Of a stretch of DNA of 64,000 nt, positions 41,601-53,600 are shown one piece after another. A program made the position numbers and the translations under genes. How positions within the stretch are numbered: position 1 is the first letter of the stretch; each line of letters begins with the position of its first letter. Below the pieces are notes generated by a model. The model saw only the letters and a program-made list of their open reading frames with translations, was not told the origin of the DNA and did no database searches. The stretch covers positions 22,258,001 to 22,322,000 of the forward strand of contig OU612072.1 in assembly GCA_914767715.1 (NCBI GenBank). The letters run 5' to 3'. Source of the stretch: Membranipora membranacea. Taxonomy: Eukaryota > Bryozoa > Gymnolaemata > Cheilostomatida > Membraniporidae.

Positions 41601-44600
41601 CTCATTTACTTTATTATAACCTCATCAGTAAGCTTGTCAGGGTGAAACAATATTGACACTGACCAATGGTCTTTGTGTTTGGGAGGGCTACCTTAAAGCT
41701 GAGTGGGCGCTCGGAGTGACAGGCTGAACTCACACAGCTATCTACACCTGTTGTCTGTTTGCCAATTTAACCGTTGAGCACAGTATTTCAACCTACACTA
41801 AATTGTAGCAACCAGCCCATAGATAGCTGTCGTTTATGACTCATTGAATAATACGCTATAGCAGAGAGGAGTTTAGAAACTCAAAATCTCAGGACGTTGC
41901 CTCTACCATCTGTTCAAATACTGGAGTCTGATATGCATTTGGAGCCTCATAATCTGGGGGAAATCCCATCTCATGTATAAGTTGGATGGTGAGAAGTCAA
42001 CATCATCTGAAGACTTCCAGACATGGATCTCAGTGGAGGGTGAAGAAAATGTTTGCTTGCCTCTCAATGACATATTGAATTTGATGCAATCTACATCGGA
42101 AATTCCAGTTAAATGCAAGAGAGCCCAAATCCGACCAATCCATAGGGTTGCTTGCCCAACCAAACACAAAGACTATCAGCTAGTGTCAATATTATTTTAC
42201 CTTGGAACCTCTCTACCTGGGATTCTCTCTTGGGTAGGAGATCGGGCGAGGTAGCCGGCTATCAAGTGAAGGGAAAAGGGCAAACTTCTCAAGACCGGCA
42301 AACTGCATAAAACTCAATCTAGGTACAAATTTAATCATAGTCACGGACTGGGGTAAGTTGGGGAGCATCCAATGAAAAAGTTATAAAGCATGATAAAATA
42401 TCTACCAGAGGAAATCAACTTAAGTCATCAGTGGCTATGCTAAATGAGTGAAACAAATTAGCACCAAGTAACAACACCAAAACAGGAAGGCTAAGCCAAC
42501 CGATTACCAAATCATTGACTTTTTTAATCATGTTCAAAATTTCAGACCAGGATCTGTGAATACCGTTATTAAAAATTTTAGCACCAGATCCTTTACAATT
42601 TTACACATCAATATGCGTAGTCTAATCAACAAAATGCCTTTGTTTGAAGTACTGCTAGCTCAACTCAATGTTCATTTTTCATGTATTGTCATTTCAGAGA
42701 CTTGGTTTTCACAAAATGAATTTTTAGAGAAGTTTTCACTATATGGCTATAAAATGTTTTGTAGATCTAGATTTCATGGTGCTGGCGGTTGAATTGCTAT
42801 GTATGTATCAGAGGAGTTTGAGGCTAGTGTGACGGATGTTCGGTTGTCTGGAGCGGAGGCTATGGTGGTTCGTATGGTTTATTCTGGCCGCCCAGTCTGC
42901 TTTGTGCTGGCAGTCTATCGCACCCCTTCGGTGGGGCCGGCGATTTTCCTGGAGGACTGGGAGGCGCTGCTGCCTTCGCTCCCTATCAACTATATAGTTG
43001 TTGGTGATCTTAATTTTGACTTAAATCCCTCAAATGAAACTGATAACTTTACCCTAGACTATATGAGAAATATGAGCATGAATGGCTTCTTTAATATTAT
43101 TGAGTCGCCAACACGGTGCCGCCGCACGAAAGACAGCATTTTGGATCATATTCTGGTCAACAACACCAGTAATGAAATTTTGTCATGTACAATTAAAACT
43201 GACATGATAGCTGACCATTTTCCAGTTATTAGCTCCATTGCTATTCCAAACACATGGAAGCAAAACCAAGCTAACCAAATTTTAATTACTAAGCTTGATC
43301 CAAACACACTTTACAAGAAAGTTAATGACCCAAAGTATGACAGGGAGTGCTCAATAGCAGTAATCCAAATGACGCCTTTGAAATTTTTACAAATACTCTA
43401 CAGAAATTAGTAGCTGAGTCATCAACAACTAAAACTAAAAAGCTTGTTAAAAGCCTTGGATGACGCTCAAAATCTTCAAATTGATTCAACAGCGAGAAAA
43501 ACTTGCCCGAAAATTAAAGGATGAGCCTTTTAACAGTAAACTTCTTCAAAAATATTCTAAGATAAAAAATCTGATATGTAATATCATCAAAGATGTAAAA
43601 AATAGAATTTTACAATACTGAACTTGAAAATGTAAAATCGAATAAAATGAGAAATGGGCTTTTGTAAATCGGCTTTTAAACAGAAAAGCAGACAAGTCTT
43701 CATCATTAAGCTGTATTGAAACAAATGGACAAAGTTACACATCTGCAATTGAAATTGCTGAATGTTTTAAGGAATTTTTTACGAGTGTAGGTCCTGGCAT
43801 GGCAGCTAAATTACCTGTATGTCAAGCTGACCCATTATCAAACCAGTGGCGTATATTAGCACTCACGGCCCACGGATTTCCGTGAGTGGCTAAATAGCTC
43901 AGTATGTAGAGCGTCCGCCTTATAATCACTGATAATAAGATTGTTGTTGGTTTGAATCCCATCACGGACAGTTTTTTTCAAATGGGTGCTTTATAACTGG
44001 AGCATTTTTACCGTAATCTTCTACTGCTATTGAGTTGTTTTCTGAAAGTACCCAACAGCTCAGTGAGCTATTGAAATACCTCTCTGCTTGCACTATTTTG
44101 CTACCGATATGCAAAAATTTCCGTGGTGGGAGGGCGTGTGGCGTGTGGCGTGTGGATCGGGCTGCGCCCGATTATTATGCTCATGTCTGAAAAGTCAGTG
44201 AGTGAAAATTTTTAGAATATACGCCCCTGTATCAAACTTATCAAAATACGACAGAAGTAACAATTTTGACTTCTTAGAAATTACAAACGACATTACAGAG
44301 AGTGTCATAAATAATTCCTCTGCAAAAATAGCAGATTGGTACGTTGGGATTTCCATGAAAATCATTCAAGATTCAGCTTTTGATACCATCAACCATGATA
44401 TTTTAATCAAAAAATTGCCTTTTTATAATTTCACAAATGATGCATGTGACTTGCTGAAATCTTATTTAGAAAACAAAAAATTATTTGTCAAAATCAACGA
44501 TTATTCCAGTACAATGAAAACGGTCGATATAGGAGTTCCTCAGGGATGTGTATCAAGTCCAATTTTATTTTTAATATTTATCAATGACTTCGTAATCATC

Positions 44601-47600
44601 TATGCCAATCTTTAAATATAGTCTCTTTGCCGACAACACAAATATATTTTCTAATGATCCTGAAATTTTCAAATCAAATGTTCGTAAAATTGAACAATGA
44701 TGCTTGAGTAATACGTTGATTTTAAACTATACAAAAACATTTCAGGTAATTTTTAAATCCACAAAATAAGCACATTTTAGATCCTGAACAGTACCAAATT
44801 GAACTTGGTAATCAGGCTTTAGAGACAAAAAGTAGCACCAAATTTCTCGGCATTCACATTTGTCTTGCAGAGTTAGTTAAGGGGCTTTGGCTGTCTCGAC
44901 AACAAAAATACATGAAACAGGTGTTTACAAAAAAATTAAGCCTGTAATATTTTCTTTTCTTTTGCAAGATTTGATAATGTATCAACACGACAAAAAAGGT
45001 AATAATAAGTAATGTTCTTCTTTTAAGGTGCTGTCTCTACACTTGTTGAATCCATTTTATCAACCAAAGACAGATATGTTGTATAGCTACTATAGGTTTC
45101 TCAACAGAGCAATGCAAAAAAACTGTTGCATTTTAGCAGTCACTACCCATCACTAAAACAGGGAAATAATAAACCTAAACAATTTTCAGCATATATGATG
45201 ACTGTCTTTGACAAAAATTTAGAAACACTTTTTATTTGTCGGGCAATTTAACGCAGGACTAGTTCTCAAAATTAGAGGATCATGAGAAGTCATTTGACAG
45301 TTTTAAGTGATGACAAGACTCCCTATGAATTTAATATTTATATTCATGTTTGTTTTGCTGCTTGTGGGTTTTAGTGATTTTTTAAGATAAACTTTCATAT
45401 ACCTTGACCTTAATGATGATATCAGTAGGATAAAGATAAGTATACTGAGGTATCAGCCAATGAGTGTCATTACCTTTCAGGTATCTTAACATTCTGACAT
45501 ACGTCTTTTTTGCTGCATTGGGGTTTCAGTGCCTTTAGCAAACCTTATATACCTCTCATATACCTTAACCTGAATGATGAAATCAAAAGGGTAAAGATGA
45601 ATAAGCTAAATAAACTGAGGTTTTGGCCGATGGGTGTCATTACCTTTCAGGTATCTTGGTCAGCTCACAGCCTCTCAGGTCCAGTTTCTCCAGATTAGTT
45701 AGTGCTGACAATGTCTGACTCAGCTGATCATCTCTACTTAGATTGTTATTGAATAAGTTTAGGTCCTTCAGCGATGTCATCTTAGCAATGCTGCAGAAAA
45801 AGAAATATAATCTTCACATTATTCCCTGTTTTATACAATTATTTTTCGGATAGCCCAGAGTTATTCTGATTTCTTCGCCTCACAGGAACTCCCTAAAATG
45901 CAGTGTATTCTAAGATCAAGTTTGATCCATTATTCTCTTGTATTAAGTTTGAACTGATAGGAGAGCAGCTCTGAATGCAGGAAAATGGACCAAACTTGGT
46001 AATTCGTCATACATAGTCAAATAAGGGGCTTTGGCTGTCTCGACAACAAAAATACATAAAACAGGTGTTTACAAAAAAATTAAGGCTGTAATGTTTTCTT
46101 TTTTTTGCAAGACTTGAGGATGTATCAACACGGCAAATAAGGTCATAATAAGTAATGTTCTTCATTTAAGGTGCTGTCTGTACACTTGTTAAATCCATTT
46201 TATCAACCAAAGACAGAAATGTTGTATAGCTACCTCAACAGAGCAATGCAAAAAAACTGTTGCATTTTAGCAGTCACTACCCATCACAAAAACAGGGAAA
46301 TAATAAACCTAAATGACTTTCAGCATATATGATGACTGTCTTTGACTAAAGTTTAGAAAACATTTTTATTTGATGGGCAATTGTAAACACATGACCAGTT
46401 CTCAAAATTAGAGGACCCTGGGAAATCATTTGACAGTTTTAAGTGATGACACGACTCCCAATCAATTTAATATTTATATTCATGTTTGTTATGCTGCTTG
46501 TGGGTTTTTGTGATTTTTAAAGATAAACTTTCATATACCTTGACCTAAATGATGATAACAGTAGGATAAATATAAGTATACTGAGGTATCAGCCAATGAG
46601 TGTCATTACCTTTCAGGTATCTTAGTCAGCTGACAGTATCCCAGGTTCAGTATCTCCAGATTAGTGAGTGCTGACAATGTCTGACTCAGCTGATCATCTC
46701 TACTTAGATTGTTATTGCATAAGTTTAGGTCCTTCAGCGAGTTCATCTTTGCAATTCTGAAGAAAAGAAAATATAATTTCCACATTATTCTCTGCTTTAT
46801 ACAATTATTTTTCGATAGCCCAGAGTTACTCTGATTTCTCCGCCTCACAGGAACTCCCTAAAATGCAGAGTATTCTAAGATCAAGTTTGATCCATTATTC
46901 TCTTGTATTAAGTTTGAACTGATAGGAGAGCAACTCTGAATGCAGGAAAACGGACCAAACTTGGTACTTCGTCTAACATAGTCAAATAAGGGGCTTTGGC
47001 TGTCTCGACAACAAAAGTACATAAAACATGTGCCTACAAAAAAATTAAGCTGTAACAAGATATAGATCACTGTCTAGGTATAGCTGTTTCAGTGATGTCA
47101 TATAAGATAAGATATATATTGGAGTACACTATTGAAACCTATACTTAACTGTTGCTACCAGCACACAGATCACTGACAAATATGACTCATGGACTAATAG
47201 GCTATACCAGGGAGGTTGTTCTGGATTTCAAAAATTCAAATTCTCAGTATGTTACCAACTATAATCTGTTCAAGCCTGGAGTCAGATATGCATTTAGAGC
47301 CTCTCAGTCTGGGGGAAATCCCATCTCACGTGTAAGTTGGATGTTGGGAAGTCAACATCATCTGAAGACTTCCAGACATAGGTCTCAGTGAAGGGTAAAA
47401 AAAATGTTTGCTTGCCTTTCAATGACATATTAAATTTGATGGGATCTACATCGGAAATTCCAGATAAATGCAAGAGAGCGCAAATCCGACCAATCCCAAG
47501 GGTTGCTTGCCCAAACACAAAGACTATCAGCCAGTGTCAATATTGTTTCACCTTGGAATCTCTCTAACTGGGATTCTCTCCTGGGTAGGAGATTGGGTGA

Positions 47601-50600
47601 GCTAGCCGACTATCCAGTGAAGGGAAAAGGGAAAACTTCTCAAGACAGGCAAACTGCATAAAACTCAATCTAGATGCAGTTTGGGAGCATCCAATGAAAA
47701 ATTCGTAAAGCATGATGAATTATCTACCAGAGGAAATCAACTTTAGTAATCAGTGACTATGCTGAATGAGTGAAACAAATGAGCACCAACTAACAACACC
47801 AAAACAGGATGGCTGAGCCAACCGATTACCAAATCATTGACTTTTTTAATCATGTTCAAAATCTTTCGAAAAAATTGTTCGAACTTCAGAACTTCCAGAT
47901 AGCCAGAAAATTGCCAGAGTACGACCACTGCATAAAAAAGGTGATAAATTTGACTGTAACAACTATCGGCCGATATCGATATTAACTGTAAGTTGCAGAA
48001 AAAGTATTAGCTATCCAACTCCGATTCTATTTGGAAAATTCGAATATTTTAATTGACAGCCAGTTTGGATTCCGTGAAAAACGGAACACAACTTCTGCTA
48101 TATCTAGACTAATGGAATACCTGTACGACAGTTTTAATAACAGTACAATTACACAAGGAATATTTTTAGACTTCAGCAAGGCTTTTAATACCATCAACCA
48201 TGATATTCTAATCAAAAAATTGCCTTTCTATAATTTTACAAATGATGCATGTGACTTGTTAAAATCTTATTTAGAAAACAGAAAATAGTTTGTCAAAATC
48301 AACGATCATTCCAGTACAATGAAAAAGGTCGATATCGGAGTTCCTCAGGGATGTGTATTAGGTCCAATTTTATTTTTAATATTTATCAATGATTTGGTAA
48401 TATCTGCGCCAATGTTTAAATATATTCTCTTTGCCGACGACACAAATATATTTTCCAATGATCCTGAAATTTTAAAATCAAATGTTCAAAAAATTGAACA
48501 ATGGTGCTTGAATAATAAATTGATTTTAAACTATCCAAAAACATTTCAGGTAATTTTTAAATCCCAAAATAAGCAAATCTTAGATCCTGAACAGTCCCAA
48601 ATTAAACTTGATAATCAGGCTTTAGAGACAAAAAATAGCACCAAATTTTTCGGCATTCACCTTGATGAGAGCATTATTTTTAAAACCCATATTTTAGAAG
48701 TTTGTCGGAAATTGAACTTCATCCTATTTTTAATGCGTAGTGTACGACCATATTTCAATATTCCTACGATGATCAATTTGTATTGCGCATTCTTTTGTCC
48801 ACATTTGATTTATGGTATTGAGTTTCATGGTCATGCCACAAATTGTCATCTTAATCACATCTATTTACTTCAAAAATCAGCTCTCCGTGTCATACTCCAA
48901 ATCCGCCCACGTGGTCATGTGACCTCTCTCTCTCATTATGTTTGTCAAGCAATTCAACGCATGACTAGTTCACTAAATTAGAGAACCCTGAGAAATCATT
49001 TGACAGTTTTAAGTGATGACACGACTCCCAATCAATTTAATATTTATATTCATGTTTGTTTTGCTGCTTGTGGGTTTCAGTGATTTTTTAAGATAAACTT
49101 TCATATACCTTGACCTAAATGATGATAACAGTAGGATAAAGATAAGTATACTGAGGTATCAGCCAATGAGTGTCATTACCTTTCAGGTATCTTAGTCAGC
49201 TTACAGTATCCCAGGCCCAGTATCTCCAGATTAGTTAGTGCTAACAATGTCTGACCCAGCTGATCATCTCTACTTAGATTGTTATTGAATAAGTTTAGGT
49301 CCTTCAGCGATGTCATCTTAGCAATGCTGCAGAAAAAGAAATATAATCTTCACATTATTCCCTGTTTTATACAATTATTTTTCGGATAGCCCAGAGTTAT
49401 TCTGATTTCTTCGCCTCACAGGAACTCCCTAAAATGCAGTGTATTCTAAGATCAAGTTTGATCCATTATTCTCTTGTATTAAGTTTGAACTCATAGGAGA
49501 GCAACTCTGAATGCAGGAAAATGGACCAAACTTGGTAATTCGTCTTACATAGTCAAATAAGGGGCTTTGGCTGTCTCGACAACAAAAATACATAAAACAG
49601 GTGTTTAAAAAAAAATTAAGGCTGTAATGTTTTCTTTTTTTTGCAAGATTTGATGATGTATCAACACGACAAAAGAGGTCATAATAAGTAATGTTCTGCT
49701 TTTAAGGTGCTGTCTGTACAGTAGTTAAATCCATTTTATCAACCAAAGGCAGAAATGTTGTATAGCCACTATAGGTTTCTCAACGGAGCAATGCAAAGAA
49801 ACTGTTGCATTTTAGCATTCACTACCCAACACTAAAACAGGGAAATAATAAAACCTAAATAATTTTCAGCATTTTTGATGCCTGTCTTGACAAAAATAAA
49901 GAAACACTTTTTTTTTGGCAAGTAAACGAATGACTAGATCTTAAAAAAGTAGAGAACCCTGAGAAATCATTGGACAGTTTTAAGTGATAAGATGAGTCCC
50001 AATCAAATTAACATTCTGACATACATACATACATACATACATACATACATACATTGCTGCATTGGGGTTTCAGCACCTTTAGCAAACCTTATATACCTCT
50101 CATATACCTTGACCTGAATGATGAAATCAAAAGGGTAAAGATGAATAAACTAAATAAACTGAGGTTTTGGCCGATGGGTGTCATTACCTGTCAGGTATAT
50201 TAGTCAGCTCACAGCCTTCCAGGTTCAGTTTCTCCAGATTAGTGAGTGCTGACAATGTCTGACTCAGCTGATCATCTCCACTTAGATTGTTATTGCATAA
50301 GTTTAGGTACTTCAGCGATGTCATCTTTGCAATGCTGCAGACAAAGAAAATATAATCTTCACATTATTCCCTGTTTTATACAATTATTTTTCAGATAGCC
50401 CAGACCTACTCTGAATTCTTCGCCTCACAGGAACTCCCTATAATGCAGTGTATTCTAAGATCAAGTTTGATTCATTATTCTTTTGTATCAAGTTTGAACT
50501 CATAGGAGAGCAACTCTGAATGCAGGAAAATGGATCAAACTTGGTAATTCGTCTTACAGAGTTAATTAAGGGGCTTTGGCTGTCTCGACAACAAAAATAC

Positions 50601-53600
50601 ATAAAACAGGTGTTTACAAAAAAGTTAAGGCTGTAATGTTTTCTTTTCTTTTGCAAGATTTGATGATGTATCAACACGACAAAAAAAGGTCATAATAAGT
50701 AATGTTCTTCTTTTCAGGGGCTGTCTGTACAGTAGTTAAATCCATTTTATCAACCAAAGACAGAAATGTTGTATAGCTACTATAGGTTTCTCAACAGAGC
50801 ATTGCAAAAAAAACTGTTGCATTTTAGCATTCACTACCGAACACTAAAACAGGGAAATAAAAAAACCTAAATGATTTTCAGCATATATGATGACTGTCTT
50901 TGACAAAAATTTAGAAACAATTTTTATTTGTTGGGCAAGTACACGCATGACTAAATCTAAGAAAAATTAGAGAACCCTGGGAAATCATTGGACAGTTTTA
51001 AGTGATAAGATGACTCCCAATCAGTTTAACATTCTGACATACGTTTTTTTGCTACATTCGGGTTTCAGTGCCTTTAGCAAACCTTATATACCTCTCATAT
51101 ACCTTGACCTGAATGATGAAATCAAAAGGGTAAATATTAATAAACTAAATAAACTGAGGTTTTGGCCGATGGGTGTCATTACCTGTCAGGTATCTTAGTC
51201 AGCCTACAGAGTCTCAGGTCCAGTTTCTCCAGATTAGTGACTGCTGACAATGTCTGACCCAGCTGATCATCTCTACTTAGATTGTTATTGCATAAGTTTA
51301 GGTCCTTCAGCGAGTTCATCTTTGCAATGCTGCAGACAAAGAAATGTAATCTTCACATTATTCCAAGTTTTATACAATTATTTTTCGGATAGCCCAGAGT
51401 TACTCTGATTTCTTCGCCTCACAGGAACTCCCTAAAATGCAGTGTATTCTAAGATCAAGTTTGATCCATAATTGTCTTGTATTAAGTTTGAAATCATAGG
51501 AGAGCAACTCTGAATGCAGGAAAATGGACCAAACTTGGTAATTCGTCTTACAGAGTTAAATAAGGGGCTTCGGCTGTCTCGACAACAAAAATACATAAAA
51601 CAGGTGTTTACAAAAAAATTAAGGCTGTAATGTTTTCTTTTTTTTTGCAAGATTTGATGATATATCAACACGACAAAAAAGGTTATAATAAGTTATGTTC
51701 TTCTTTAGGTGCTGTCTGTACACTTGTTAAATCCATTTTATCAACCTAAGACAGAAATGTTGTATAGCTACTATAGGTTTCTCAACAGAGCAATGCAAAT
51801 AAACTGTTGCATTTTAGCATTCACTACCCAACACTAAAACAGGGAAATAAAAAAACCTAAATAATTTTCAGCATATATGATGACTGTCTTTGACAAAAAT
51901 TTAGAAAGACTTTTTATTTGTTGGGCAATTAAACGCATGACTAAATCTAAAAAAAGTAGAGAACCCTGAGAAATCATTGGACAGTTTTAAGTGATAAGAT
52001 GACTCCCAATCAATTTAACATTCTGACATACGTTTTTTGCTGCATTGGGGTTTCAGTGCCTTTAGCAAACCTTATATACTTCTCATATACCTTGACCTGA
52101 ATGATGAAATCAAAAGGGTAAAGATGAATAAACTAAATAAACTGAGGCTTTGGCCGATGGGTGTCATTACCTGTCAGATATCTTAGTCAGCCTACAGTAT
52201 TCCAGGTTCAGTATCTCCAGATTAGTTAGTGCTGACAATGTCTGACCCAGCTGATCATCTCTACTTAGTTTGTTATCGTATAAGTTTAGCTGCTTCAGCG
52301 ATGTCATCTTAGCGATGCTGCAGACAAAGAAATATAATCTTCACATTATTCCCAGTTTTATACAATCACTTTTCGGATAGCCCATAAAATAAGTGGCCTT
52401 GGCTGCCTAGACAACAAAAATAGATAAATAATGATCGTCTAGATATTAATTTAGGATGTCATTTTTTGATGATTTGCAAATTTTGATGATGTACAAAAAC
52501 AAACAAAGTTTGTATAGCTATCAAAGATTTCCCAGCAGCGCAATGCATAAAAACTTTGGCATTTTAGCATTCACTACCCAACACTAAAACAGGGAAATGA
52601 AAAAACCTAAATAAATTTCAGCATAAATGATGACTGTCTTTGACAAAAATTTAGAAACATTTTTCTTTGTTGGGCAAGTAAACGCATGACTAAATCTAAA
52701 AAAAGTAGAGAACACTGAGAAATCATCGGACAGTTTTAAGTGATAAGAAGACTCCCAATCAATTTAACATTCTGATATACGTTTTTTTTGCTGCATTTGG
52801 GTTTCAGTGCCTTTAGCAAACCTTATATACCTCTCATATACCTCGACCTGAATGATGAAATCAAAAGGGTAAAGATGAATAAACTAAATAAACTGAGGTT
52901 TTGGCCGATGGGTGTCATTACCTGTCAGGTATCTTAGTCAGCTCACAGTGGCTCAGGTCCAGTGTCTCCAGATTATTTAGTGCTGACAATGTCTGACCCA
53001 GCTGATCATCTCTACTTAGTTTGTTATCCATTAGGGACAGCTGCTTCAGCGATGTCATCTTAGCAATGCTACAGACAAAGAAATATAATCTTCACATTAT
53101 TCCTAGTTTTATACAATTATTTTTCGGATAGCCCAGAGTTACTCTGATTTCTTTGCCTCACAGGAACTCCCTAAAATGCAGTGTATTCTAAGATCAAGTT
53201 TGATCCATTATTCTCTGGTATTAAAGTTGAACTCATAGGAGAGCGACTCTGAATGCAGGAAAATGGACCAAACTTGGTAATTCGTCTTACAGAGTTAAAT
53301 AAGGGGCTTTGGCGGCCTACACAACATTAATACATAAATAATGACCGTCTAGAAATTAATTAAGGCTGTGATGTTTTGGTGATTTGCAAATTTCGATGAT
53401 GTACAAAAACAAACAAAGTTTGTATAGCTATCAAAGATTTCCCAGCAGCGCAATGCATAAAAACTTTTGCATATTACCGTTCAGTCTGGGTTTATCCATT
53501 TGTCAAGAGAGAACAACTCAACTGTTACAGGAGTTGCTCAATTTGGTTATATTGGTCAGCTTATTTAATTTGCATCACACTGGCTTATTTTTGTCATAAT

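Larger units (their letters stand above)
40810..42480. repeat. Segmental duplication copy 2 (LRR exon plus LINE fragment)
   Basis: Partner of 27775-29945. It carries the LRR exon at 41223-41369 and the same LINE piece (41455-42480). Confidence 0.85.
42480..44870 (+). mobile_element. APE-type LINE, dead, interrupted by a hAT MITE
   Basis: Endonuclease domain: ILHINMRSLINKMPLFEV, ISETWFS, then after an internal TGA IAMYVSEEF, VVGDLNFDL, DSILDHILV and ADHFPV (42556-43290). A linker region and a shortened RT follow (DTINHDILIKKLPFYNF, GVPQGCVSSPILFLIF). The region before the RT palm is deleted compared with the copy at 47800-48980. With the MITE removed, the frame ADPLSN|LSKYDRS is restored across 43843/44238. 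Confidence 0.8.
44870..53400. repeat. Tandem array of about 1-kb units, each with one LRR exon
   Basis: Exon starts at 45790, 46756, 49326, 50334, 51329, 52317 and 53068 are spaced 966, 2570, 1008, 995, 988 and 751 bp. Intron sequence is also repeated, for example GGGGCTTTGGCTGTCTCGAC and ACAGGAACTCCCTA. The 2,570-bp step contains a LINE-derived insert (47050-48960); the 751-bp step has a shorter intron. Confidence 0.93.

Noticed and set aside
43876-43968. Functional tRNA-Ile gene
   Set aside because: The A and B boxes and acceptor stem are present, but the T and anticodon stems pair poorly and it sits inside a MITE.
44870-53400. CRISPR array or satellite, because of regularly spaced repeats
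   Set aside because: The units are about 1 kb, each contains a spliced LRR exon, and the host is an animal.
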